DNA from: Patescibacteria group bacterium
Lineage (GTDB): Bacteria > Patescibacteriota > Minisyncoccia > UBA6257 > Colwellbacteraceae
DNA: 9,307 nucleotides
Reading direction: 5' to 3'
Assembly (NCBI GenBank): GCA_018826645.1
Contig: JAHJZF010000044.1
Location: 1 to 9,307 of the forward strand
Part shown: positions 1 through 4,900 of the stretch, piece by piece
Layout: the number at the start of each line of letters is the position of its first letter
Position numbering within the stretch: position 1 is the first letter of the stretch
The notes under the pieces: model-generated
The model's input: the letters and a program-made list of their open reading frames with translations, nothing else
The model's database searches: none
Told to the model about the DNA's origin: nothing
Position numbers and translations under genes: made by a program

Positions 1-654
1 TACCCATCCACTAGTAATAAAAACTACCTCCCGCTGTTCAAGGGGGGTAAGAGAATCCCATACGGCTCTTTGCTCAGGAGTCCACTGCCCAGTGTATAAG
101 TCTTCCGCAATCTGTCTTAAGGTCTTATCTCCTTCTTTTCTTTCAACCCTTCCTGCCGTATCATCTTCAACCCCTTTAGCTAGCAACTCTGCTTTTCGCT
201 TCTCACACGCCTCTTTTGCCTCCCTTATTTGCTTACGATACCCTTCTATAGAACCTTTTACCAGATCATCAAACATTTCAATCTCTTCAGCCTCTCGAAC
301 TGTATATTCAAGTACGGAAAGACGGTCGAGGGCTCTATTAACGTCTGCCATCCCTATATGATAACGATGATCGCTAACAGCATCGAGGGCTTCACCGACT
401 TCCCTACTAATAGAATCGCAAATATATTCTATCTCGTCCTCCTTTCTTTGTGCTTCTTCTGGATCATCCTCATAAAGCCTATCCCATGCTGCATTTCTTT
501 GGGCTCTCTCAGCTTTCCGTAAATCTATTTTTTCTTTATCACTCAGCTCCCTCCCCCCACCTCCTTCTTCTACGTCACCTGATGCTTCCTCTTCCCCCTC
601 TACACCTTCTAATTCTTCGTCTCCTGTATTAGTTCCTTCAAATTTAAAAGCCAT
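1..654 (-). CDS. Acidic coiled-coil protein, unknown function (C-terminus beyond left edge)
   Basis: An open frame runs from an ATG at 654 to the left edge without a stop (218 codons visible), so the gene is partial at its 3' end. I recognise no family. The N-terminus (about residues 1-35) is a low-complexity acidic stretch with many Glu and Asp and a GGGG run. It is followed by long charged helix (about 36-85 and 125-170) of the kind that forms coiled coils. The visible end (about 185-218) is less charged, with Trp, Pro and Leu, and may start a folded domain. There is no signal peptide or membrane helix. No SD precedes the ATG; the leader is A/T-rich. The start was chosen because it lies just behind a 90-bp leader repeated identically in front of the next gene, whose product is also acidic, helical and carries a poly-Gly run. 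Coding is clear; function is unknown. Confidence 0.8.
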   Translation of the reverse strand, partial: MAFKFEGTNTGDEELEGVEGEEEASGDVEEGGGGRELSDKEKIDLRKAERAQRNAAWDRLYEDDPEEAQRKEDEIEYICDSISREVGEALDAVSDHRYHIGMADVNRALDRLSVLEYTVREAEEIEMFDDLVKGSIEGYRKQIREAKEACEKRKAELLAKGVEDDTAGRVERKEGDKTLRQIAEDLYTGQWTPEQRAVWDSLTPLEQREVVFITSGWV

Positions 655-658
655 TTTA

Positions 659-748
659 TATTTATTATCTATTTGACGACTTACATTAAATATACCAATA
701 AACGACCAAAAAAACTTAAATTGTGGATAGAATGAAGGTTCTAGCGTC
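659..748 (-). repeat. 90-bp perfect direct repeat, copy 1 (gene leader)
   Basis: This stretch is identical over 90 bases to 1962-2051. It ends 4 bases before the ATG of the partial gene at 654 and contains that gene's likely promoter and 5' untranslated region. Beyond the repeat, both copies are followed in + orientation by the octamer GTCTACTA (802-809 and 2078-2085) at different distances, so the duplicated unit was probably once longer. Confidence 0.95.
689..697 (-). promoter_or_regulatory. Extended -10 promoter inside leader copy 1
   Basis: On the minus strand the sequence reads TGGTATATT, a TGn plus a -10 box one base from consensus. The stretch 17 bases upstream is T-rich without a good -35. 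The expected transcription start is near 682, giving a leader of about 27 nt with no SD. Exact conservation in the second leader copy supports function. Confidence 0.6.
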
Positions 749-932
749 CCTTCTTCGCATAAACCTGCCTGCGGAGCTGACAGGGCGACGGAAGGGCAGG
801 CGTCTACTAGGGGGAGCTTTGTTAACAAGTTCTGTCACTAACAAAAACAACAAGAGTCATCGCAAATAACTAAATGTTGCCCCACAGCTTGAGGTCCTCT
901 AGACCTCATCTTTGGGAGGTATTCCAACAAGA
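749..932. other. Intergenic stretch between the two coiled-coil genes, with weak hairpins
   Basis: No convincing gene was seen here. At 890-908 there is a 7-bp stem (TGAGGTC/GACCTCA) with a 5-nt loop, 24 bases past the stop of the 339-aa gene; it lacks a T-run, so it is at best a weak terminator. A second possible stem pairs CCTGCC near 774 with GGCAGG near 795. TTGTTAACAA at 819-828 is a short palindrome. Confidence 0.35.
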
Positions 933-1952
933 TTAACTCTCTGATCTGGGGTTTAGAGTTTGGAGCTCTTCCCTGACTCGAGCAACTTCAACCTCTAATT
1001 CTTCTGTCTTCCCAGGGGCACCATCAATAACTTCCATAATTGTATCTAACTCTTCTTTCTTTCTTATTAGGCCTCTGATGGATTGCGGCAGGGCCTCAAA
1101 CCAGTCCCCCACTGTAAGGTTTTGGCCCCCTTCCTTAATCTTGCTATCTAAAACGTCCAACAGGTCTTCAAAATTTCCTTCCCTAAGATTCTCTAACATG
1201 CCCTCTAAATAACCAATTAATCTAGTAAGATGTTTCTCTTCACAAAGACCACGTCTTCCATCGAATTCTTCTTTACATCTACGCAACTTTTCTTGTAGTT
1301 TTTCTATGTCGAGTTCTTCAAGCTTACTTTTGAGACGCTCCATCTCTTTCTCCAATGGGACTGACTTCATTAACCTTTCCTTGGATGCAATCATGAGTTG
1401 CATATGGTTAATCAAGGTTTGGTACTCAGTAGATTCTGGATCAAGATACTGCTCCGGCTCTTCCCTTCCTTCTCTTGTGCCTGGATATTCTGTATATTCA
1501 ATCCATTCTGGGTTTTCAACTATAAAACGCCTATCCTCCTCTACTCCCATAATCCTACCGAGCACAAAATCCTCTTTTACCAATACTCCATCCACACTCG
1601 ATTCTAGAGACTCTGTAATTGTGAGCCCTCGTCCTTCTTCTCCTCTACCCCGAAGAGGATTATTAGAAAGGGCGTATGGATCGCCAGTCGCAGACAAATA
1701 TACCTCTGTTCCCCCACCTCCTCCTAGCGGCTCAAGACCCAAAGAAACTTTATCGCCGGTCTCGTCCACTTCAGCAATCAGAATATGCTCTAGTCCAACA
1801 AGTCTTTTCCTGTCCCAGTCAAATATATCTAATCGCCGTAGATCCTCTTTTATTCCCTCTTCTGACATCGCACGAATAGCACGATCTCTCTCTAAAGACT
1901 CCTTGGCTTTATCTAAAGCCCCTGAGTGCTCTTCGATTCTTTTCTCAAACAT
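933..1952 (-). CDS. Acidic coiled-coil protein, 339 aa, unknown function
   Basis: I do not recognise a family. The protein has a charged N-terminal helix (about residues 1-42), then a middle part with shorter, strand-like segments and a GGGGG run (about 43-165). A long Leu/Glu/Lys/Arg-rich region with coiled-coil character follows (about 168-240), and another helical stretch closes the protein (about 290-335). It has no signal peptide, membrane segment or cysteine cluster, so it is probably soluble and cytoplasmic. The ATG at 1952 is preceded by an A/T-rich leader without SD, taken from the 90-bp repeat shared with the gene to its left. It resembles that neighbour in acidity, helix content and a glycine run, but I see no clear residue-level alignment. 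A scaffold or structural role is possible but unproven. Confidence 0.85.
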   Translation of the reverse strand: MFEKRIEEHSGALDKAKESLERDRAIRAMSEEGIKEDLRRLDIFDWDRKRLVGLEHILIAEVDETGDKVSLGLEPLGGGGGTEVYLSATGDPYALSNNPLRGRGEEGRGLTITESLESSVDGVLVKEDFVLGRIMGVEEDRRFIVENPEWIEYTEYPGTREGREEPEQYLDPESTEYQTLINHMQLMIASKERLMKSVPLEKEMERLKSKLEELDIEKLQEKLRRCKEEFDGRRGLCEEKHLTRLIGYLEGMLENLREGNFEDLLDVLDSKIKEGGQNLTVGDWFEALPQSIRGLIRKKEELDTIMEVIDGAPGKTEELEVEVARVREELQTLNPRSES

Positions 1953-1961
1953 TTTTATAAT

Positions 1962-2051
1962 TATTTATTATCTATTTGACGACTTACATTAAATATACCA
2001 ATAAACGACCAAAAAAACTTAAATTGTGGATAGAATGAAGGTTCTAGCGTC
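1962..2051 (-). repeat. 90-bp perfect direct repeat, copy 2 (gene leader)
   Basis: Identical to 659-748. It ends 9 bases before the ATG of the 339-aa gene and holds its likely promoter. Perfect identity over non-coding sequence suggests recent duplication, gene conversion or strong selection for shared control. Confidence 0.95.
1992..2000 (-). promoter_or_regulatory. Extended -10 promoter inside leader copy 2
   Basis: This is the same TGGTATATT box (minus strand) as in copy 1, giving a predicted start near 1985 and a leader of about 32 nt before the ATG at 1952. Confidence 0.6.
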
Positions 2052-2102
2052 GTCCAGTCTGCGTATCCAGGACAGATGTCTACTAAAAAAACACTTGACC
2101 CC

Positions 2103-2159
2103 ATAAATGAAACGAGCCCCGAACCTTACGGAACGGGGATCGTTCCAGGGTTCGGGGCT
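2103..2159 (-). terminator. Rho-independent terminator of the four-helix membrane protein gene
   Basis: An 11-bp outer stem (AGCCCCGAACC at 2115-2125 with GGTTCGGGGCT at 2149-2159) encloses an inner 6-bp stem (GGAACG/CGTTCC) with a 5-nt loop. On the minus strand it is followed by CGTTTCATTTAT, a moderately T-rich tail. It overlaps the stop codon of the gene ending at 2158. Confidence 0.75.
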
Positions 2160-2520
2160 ACTTGGTGACCGGCGACAGATTCGGCTTCGCCAACAACGCC
2201 CACAGGAAGGCGATGGCGATCATGACTGCGCCGAGGGTCACCACAATGGCGGCGCTTCCAGGGTCACCAGATTCGGTGATTGCCGGAACACTCACGAAGA
2301 ACGCCCCACTGAACGCCACGAAAGCGATCCGACGGTCTTCGTCACACCAACGGGCGAAGAACCCACTGAACGCCCACAGGCCCACAAGGCCAAAGATGGC
2401 CAATAGGTCCCAGGCGAGCCAATTCGGCTCATACACCTCGCCAGCGAGGATGGCCGAGGCCAACCAGGCGAAAGTGCCGAAGAACGCGGCGAGCACGAGC
2501 AAAGCAATCCGATGGGGCAT
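2158..2520 (-). CDS. Small four-helix membrane protein, 120 aa, unknown function
   Basis: The product has four predicted membrane helices, at about residues 5-26, 37-57, 65-81 and 90-111. A short acidic/basic loop (around CDEDRR, 59-64) sits between helices 2 and 3. I recognise no family. The ATG at 2520 is fixed by a full AGGAGG SD six bases upstream, and a near-consensus promoter and a strong terminator complete a stand-alone unit. Composition differs sharply from the housekeeping genes: 38 of 60 bases are G/C in 2401-2460, against 17 of 60 in 6601-6660 inside aspS. The overlapping plus-strand frame of equal length is rejected because it has no SD or promoter and is not hydrophobic. The gene may be acquired. 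It is divergent from the zinc-type gene at 2739. Confidence 0.82.
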   Translation of the reverse strand: MPHRIALLVLAAFFGTFAWLASAILAGEVYEPNWLAWDLLAIFGLVGLWAFSGFFARWCDEDRRIAFVAFSGAFFVSVPAITESGDPGSAAIVVTLGAVMIAIAFLWALLAKPNLSPVTK

Positions 2521-2526
2521 TTGAGA

Positions 2527-2532
2527 CCTCCT
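2527..2532 (-). promoter_or_regulatory. Strong SD for the membrane protein gene
   Basis: The minus strand reads AGGAGG, six bases before the ATG at 2520. It fixes the start and contrasts with the SD-less neighbours. Confidence 0.85.
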
Positions 2533-2563
2533 AGGTCTACACGAGGAAAGGAACTATGCTTGT

Positions 2564-2592
2564 ATATTACCATAATTCTATGTATTTGTCAA
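2564..2592 (-). promoter_or_regulatory. Near-consensus sigma70-type promoter for the membrane protein gene
   Basis: On the minus strand a perfect TTGACA (2587-2592) is separated by 17 bases from TAATAT (2564-2569), which also carries an upstream TGG (extended -10). The expected start is near 2557, giving a leader of about 37 nt. Confidence 0.85.
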
Positions 2593-2678
2593 TGTAGGTA
2601 TTACGTTGTGTATTCTAGCCAGGTCCCCTCTTTTAAACCAAAATAGCGGTTCGAACTTCGTCCACTAGGGGGATTACA

Positions 2679-2707
2679 TTGACCATTATCGTTATCTGTT
2701 GTATATC
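2679..2707 (+). promoter_or_regulatory. Sigma70-type promoter for the cysteine-rich protein gene
   Basis: TTGACC (2679-2684) and TATATC (2702-2707) are spaced 17 bases apart, 31 bases before the GTG start. It is divergent from the promoter at 2564-2592; the 86 bases between the two -35 boxes could hold shared operators, but I see no clear one. Confidence 0.7.
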
Positions 2708-2725
2708 TTACGACAGAACATCGAC

Positions 2726-2733
2726 AAGGAGGG
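2726..2733 (+). promoter_or_regulatory. Strong SD deciding a GTG start
   Basis: AAGGAGGG ends five bases before the GTG at 2739, supporting this unusual start codon. Confidence 0.8.
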
Positions 2734-2738
2734 AATAG

Positions 2739-3101
2739 GTGACCGATTGGAAATCTGAATTCGAAGCTCGTCTCGCTCGTGAGGCGGAAGAAAAACGTCG
2801 TACGGAGGAGCAACGACTACGAGAGCAGTATCTACGTGACGAACCGAAACGACAGGCCAGGGCGAACAAGGAAAGGGAGCGTTGGGGAAAACGTTTCCAT
2901 TGCCACGTTTGTGGAAAACCCAGTTCGGGACCTGGGAATATTCATATTGCGTGCGCAGAGTCCTCGCATTGTGGTCACAGTACGCACAATTACGACGCGA
3001 GCACCCCGGATGACCTCTCTCGGTGTAAAAGGTGCAACAAGTACACGTGCGACGACTGTCGTCACAAGGGAGTCTGCAGAACCTGTGCTGCGCGCGTTTG
3101 A
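2739..3101 (+). CDS. Ten-cysteine zinc-binding-type protein with charged helical N-terminus, 120 aa
   Basis: Residues 1-50 form a highly charged Arg/Glu helix. The C-terminal half carries ten cysteines: C55-x2-C58, C72, C78, then three CxxC pairs (C96/C99, C104/C107, C113/C116), with several histidines (H54, H56, H77, H80, H83, H109). This spacing suits two or three zinc sites of the zinc-ribbon, RING-like or B-box-like kind, but I cannot assign a family. The likely role is nucleic-acid or protein binding in the cytoplasm, inferred only from the fold type and basic charge. The start is a GTG with an excellent SD. Its own promoter and terminator make it a single-gene unit, divergent from the membrane protein gene. 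It is GC-richer than the housekeeping genes, which suggests transfer. Overlapping frames at 2779 (+) and 2832 (-) lack such signals. Confidence 0.82.
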   Translation: MTDWKSEFEARLAREAEEKRRTEEQRLREQYLRDEPKRQARANKERERWGKRFHCHVCGKPSSGPGNIHIACAESSHCGHSTHNYDASTPDDLSRCKRCNKYTCDDCRHKGVCRTCAARV

Positions 3102-3135
3102 TTGTTCATCGGACTGGAGTATGAACTAGCCGTCG

Positions 3136-3170
3136 AAAGAGGGTCTCCTCCTAGGCGGCCCTCTTTTTTT
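3136..3170 (+). terminator. Rho-independent terminator of the cysteine-rich protein gene
   Basis: The stem AAAGAGGGTC (3136-3145) pairs with GGCCCTCTTT (3157-3166) with one wobble, around an 11-nt loop; the T-run reaches 3170. On the minus strand the stem is followed by CGAC, so it would be a poor terminator for alkA, which ends at 3210 in the converging direction. Confidence 0.85.
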
Positions 3171-3209
3171 ATGGATTCACAAATATCAATACCTTCTCCA
3201 AATCCCTCC

Positions 3210-3824
3210 TTATCGATTATCTAAACTCCTCCAGAGATATCGGCACGCAAGGGAACGATATGGCTTCCACTGTAGAGAGATTCTTTCCATCTTTTTAAAG
3301 TCCCCTCTTTTGACTTTATAAAGTTTGCATATTGCATTCTGGAGCCCTGCATCGCCTGTAGAAAATACATCCGGCCGACGCAGGGTGAACATCAACATCA
3401 TCTCTGCGGTCCAGTTCCCCACTCCTTTTATTTTTAAAAGTTCTTCCCTAACCTCTTCGTCAGGTAATTGCGGAAGTTTTTTTAAGTCCAACTCTTTTGA
3501 AGCGACGGTCTTCGCTACATTTTTGATATAACTAACCTTCGACCAAGAGGTTCCGCATGCTCTAATTCTTTTATCGGGAGTTTTTAAAAGTTCTTCTGGT
3601 TTAGGTAACTTTCCTCCATATATATCTTTAAAACGTCCGATAATTGTTTCAGCTGCCTTCCCAGATAATTGCTGTCCCAAAATTGTTTCTATAATCTCTC
3701 CGAAGATATATTGAGGCGTTAAATTAATCTCGGGCCAAGAATCAAGCTTATATTTTTTTATAAGCTTTGCCATTACTGGGTCTTTGCTCAAATGTTTTTC
3801 TGTTTTATTCATTTTTTTAATCAT
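3210..3824 (-). CDS. alkA: DNA-3-methyladenine glycosylase II (AlkA type, HhH-GPD family)
   Basis: This enzyme excises alkylated purines from DNA to start base-excision repair. With the start at 3824 it has 204 aa. Visible hallmarks are ILGQQLS (48-54), the helix-hairpin-helix LKIKGVGNWTAEM (130-142), the catalytic aspartate in STGDAG (D158) and the WKPYRSLACRYLW end (186-198), which matches AlkA's WKPWRS-type tail. There is no C-terminal four-cysteine Fe-S cluster, which argues against EndoIII or MutY. The frame stays open up to 3917, but those 31 codons lie inside a structured RNA and its terminator, so I place the start at ATG 3824 (ATG 3812 is the alternative). No SD is present. The gene begins 5 bases after the RNA's terminator and has no promoter of its own that I can see, so it may depend on read-through. 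It lacks AlkA's N-terminal domain, as short homologues do. Confidence 0.88.
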   Translation of the reverse strand: MIKKMNKTEKHLSKDPVMAKLIKKYKLDSWPEINLTPQYIFGEIIETILGQQLSGKAAETIIGRFKDIYGGKLPKPEELLKTPDKRIRACGTSWSKVSYIKNVAKTVASKELDLKKLPQLPDEEVREELLKIKGVGNWTAEMMLMFTLRRPDVFSTGDAGLQNAICKLYKVKRGDFKKMERISLQWKPYRSLACRYLWRSLDNR

Positions 3825-3828
3825 ATAA

Positions 3829-3856
3829 GAAAACTCCGACGAAGGTCGGAGCTTTC
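3829..3856 (-). terminator. Rho-independent terminator of the 6S-like RNA
   Basis: On the minus strand GAAAGCTCCGAC pairs with GTCGGAGTTTTC (12 bp with one wobble) around a CTTC loop, followed by TTAT. It lies immediately upstream of the alkA ATG and could work as a read-through control point. Confidence 0.8.
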
Positions 3857-3978
3857 TTAGGTTCCGCTTGTTAGTAACCCGGGATTTCCCAGGTGGGTGA
3901 CCGCAACTTAACCCCAAGGGGCTAAGCGATGTAGGTCTCCCTTAGAAAACTACTTAGTCGGATACTAATAGCGGAACT
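3829..3978 (-). ncRNA. ssrS: 6S-like RNA (RNA polymerase regulator)
   Basis: The minus strand folds like 6S RNA. A closing stem pairs GTTCCGCT (3970-3977) with AGCGGAAC (3861-3868), then TTAGTA (3963-3968) with TACTAA (3871-3876). A large central bubble follows, with about 21 unpaired bases on the 5' side and a small hairpin CCTGGG-AAAT-CCCGGG (3878-3893) on the 3' side. An upper stem pairs GGGAGACC (3934-3941) with GGTCACCC (3895-3902), one mismatch. The apical hairpin CTTAGCCC-CTTG-GGGTTAAG is at 3907-3926. The 3' half (CACCCACCT, then GGGTTAC, then GCGG) recalls the same part of E. coli 6S RNA as I remember it. A promoter places +1 at the foot of the closing stem, and a terminator follows. 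In known systems 6S RNA binds sigma70-RNA polymerase holoenzyme as an open-promoter mimic. A cis-acting leader of alkA is the main alternative. Confidence 0.7.
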
Positions 3979-3984
3979 ATTTTT

Positions 3985-3993
3985 ATTATACCA
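3985..3993 (-). promoter_or_regulatory. Perfect extended -10 promoter of the 6S-like RNA
   Basis: The minus strand reads TGGTATAAT (TGn plus perfect -10). Seven bases later comes G3977, the first base of the RNA's closing stem, so promoter and RNA structure agree. No good -35 lies 17 bases upstream. Confidence 0.8.
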
Positions 3994-4014
3994 AATATTT
4001 AAATCTATATTCTC

Positions 4015-4047
4015 AAAACGGAGAAAGGGAGCGCCGAAGCACTCCCT
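4015..4047 (-). terminator. Terminator of the two-gene unit 4093-4625
   Basis: On the minus strand GGGAGTGC-TTCG-GCGCTCCC (4027-4046) forms an 8-bp stem with one wobble and a stable TTCG loop, followed by TTTCTCCGTTTT. It separates the gene pair from the 6S-like RNA promoter. Confidence 0.75.
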
Positions 4048-4092
4048 CATATCCCCAAAGAAGGTTTTACCCTTCCTCACCCACAGATCGAT

Positions 4093-4401
4093 TCAATGTG
4101 GACCGATTCGCTTGCACAATGCACGCATCACGGCTCGCTCGTCACATTTCCCGATGAGTATCTCGAGACCGCTCGTGTCGAGACCACGATGAATCCAGAA
4201 CTTGATGTCTTCGAACAAGAGTCTTCCTCGTTGCCAATCCTGTTCAATACCGCGAACCACGGCTTCTTGCTGAGAAATGACAAGGGCCAAATTCTCAACA
4301 TGAATCATGCCACGTCGATCAACAACCGCTACTCGACGCGGATTGCAACCTGCACCGTAGCGACTCACAGACGCTCGTATCCGTACGCCCTTTTCCGCCA
4401 T
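4093..4401 (-). CDS. Basic small protein, 102 aa, unknown function (second gene of pair)
   Basis: No family is recognised. The sequence reads like a compact soluble domain: a basic start (EKGVRIRASVSRYG), a possible beta hairpin around RRVAVVDRRGMIHV (22-35), then helices (about 42-60 and 63-75) and an end with two isolated cysteines (C86 and C96, plus C19 near the start). There is no membrane segment. The start is uncertain: ATG 4401 lies five bases after the stop of the upstream gene, while a GTG at 4410 would overlap that stop as GTGA and add three residues. Either way the two genes are translationally coupled. The opposite-strand frame (4096-4449, 117 aa) is disfavoured because its product is rich in scattered His, Ser, Thr and Asn, and it has no ribosome site. 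The composition is GC-richer than aspS or ndk. Confidence 0.65.
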   Translation of the reverse strand: MAEKGVRIRASVSRYGAGCNPRRVAVVDRRGMIHVENLALVISQQEAVVRGIEQDWQRGRLLFEDIKFWIHRGLDTSGLEILIGKCDERAVMRALCKRIGPH

Positions 4402-4406
4402 CGTTT

Positions 4407-4625
4407 TCACTCTTTCTCGATACCCACTCCACGAGGAGCACCGCAGTAGTCGCTGAAATTGCCTCTACGCCTTCTTTTCGACTGTTGCACCTCGAATCGA
4501 GGATCGATGAGTTTGCTCGAGGCGGGCTCTTCCGTTGCCTCCCTCGAATCAACCCGACGAAACGGCGCTTCATCATCTGACATTTGGGCGCCACTCACGG
4601 ACACCTCTTTCTTATCCATATCCAT
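4407..4625 (-). CDS. Small charged protein, 72 aa, unknown function (first gene of pair)
   Basis: No family is recognised. The product is hydrophilic and probably largely disordered: an acidic N-terminal half (MDMDKKEVSV..., SDDEAP, EATEEP) and a basic QSKRRRR patch near residues 48-54. The frame is open back to a TTG at 4667, but the start is set at ATG 4625 because AGGAGG (4631-4636, minus strand) sits five bases upstream of it. The stop at 4407 overlaps or abuts the start of the following gene, so the two are coupled. This charge pattern would suit a small partner or antitoxin-like protein paired with the following gene, but no toxin or antitoxin motif is visible, so this stays a guess. 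Confidence 0.6.
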   Translation of the reverse strand: MDMDKKEVSVSGAQMSDDEAPFRRVDSREATEEPASSKLIDPRFEVQQSKRRRRGNFSDYCGAPRGVGIEKE

Positions 4626-4630
4626 CACGA

Positions 4631-4636
4631 CCTCCT
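4631..4636 (-). promoter_or_regulatory. SD that sets the start at 4625
   Basis: The minus strand reads AGGAGG five bases before ATG 4625. It argues against the longer TTG start at 4667. Confidence 0.7.
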
Positions 4637-4678
4637 GATACGCCTCATACGAAACCTCTGAACCCAACAGAGACAGCG

Positions 4679-4783
4679 ATGCGCACTGTTAAGTCCGTTA
4701 GCTCCATTTTTGCCGTTACCATTCTTGTTGCCGATGAGCTGGTCCTCCTCTCTGTTCTTCCTGACTTATATCACATCTCATAA
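4679..4783 (+). CDS. Possible 34-aa hydrophobic peptide, antisense to the leader of the gene pair
   Basis: An ATG at 4679 opens a 34-codon frame whose product has a short basic start (MRTVKSVSS) and then a hydrophobic stretch (about residues 10-29) interrupted by Asp and Glu. A clear plus-strand terminator overlaps and follows the stop, showing that some plus-strand transcript ends here. No convincing SD or promoter precedes the ATG, and a longer frame back to 4535 looks non-coding. A non-coding antisense RNA is an equally good explanation. Confidence 0.3.
   Translation: MRTVKSVSSIFAVTILVADELVLLSVLPDLYHIS
4765..4773 (-). promoter_or_regulatory. Possible extended -10 promoter for the gene pair
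   Basis: The minus strand reads TGATATAAG (TGn plus TATAAG), without a good -35. It would give a leader of about 130 nt before ATG 4625. Confidence 0.4.
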
Positions 4784-4807
4784 CTGGGGAGGTTATGAGG
4801 TTTTTTT
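4777..4807 (+). terminator. Plus-strand Rho-independent terminator
   Basis: CTCATAAC (4777-4784) pairs with GTTATGAG (4792-4799) around a 7-nt loop and is followed by G and seven Ts (4801-4807). It overlaps the stop codon of the 34-aa ORF. Confidence 0.85.
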
Positions 4808-4841
4808 CAAGTTACTTCACACTCTTACGAGGACTTCTCGC

Positions 4842-4881
4842 AAGAAAAAACCGACCTCTAGCGGGAGATCGGCTTTTTCTT
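4842..4881 (-). terminator. Bidirectional terminator closing the aspS-ndk block
   Basis: CCGACCTC (4851-4858) pairs with GAGATCGG (4865-4872) with one A-C mismatch when read on the plus strand and a G-U wobble on the minus strand, around a 6-nt loop. The flanks are AAGAAAAAA on the left and CTTTTTCTT on the right, so the minus transcript ends in a T-run (TTTTTTCTT) and the plus transcript in TTTTTCTT. It best serves the leftward operon. Confidence 0.85.
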
Positions 4882-4900
4882 GGAGTCTTGTCCTGTTCTC

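Noticed and set aside
92..632. Three plus-strand frames (89, 97 and 60 aa)
   Set aside because: They lie opposite the partial minus-strand coiled-coil gene, are rich in Ser, Pro, Phe and Leu as expected from antisense of an acidic helical protein, and have no SD.
838..909. 23-aa minus-strand frame ending in a CCFC motif
   Set aside because: It has no ribosome site or promoter and overlaps a hairpin; it is likely chance.
1306..1992. 228-aa plus-strand frame opposite the 339-aa gene
   Set aside because: It is Ser-rich low-complexity antisense and runs into the repeated leader; the minus-strand gene has the leader and a sensible protein composition.
2162..2524. 120-aa plus-strand frame opposite the membrane protein gene
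   Set aside because: It has no SD or promoter; the minus-strand frame has both, plus a terminator and four clear membrane helices.
2645..2665. GTTCGAAC, as in a tRNA T-loop
   Set aside because: No matching T-stem, anticodon arm or acceptor stem on either strand.
4096..4449. 117-aa plus-strand frame
   Set aside because: Composition is unlike a folded protein and it lacks start signals; the minus-strand coupled genes explain the region better.
4645..4722. 25-aa minus-strand upstream ORF in the leader of the gene pair
   Set aside because: The nearest AGGAGG is too far from its ATG; there is no other support.
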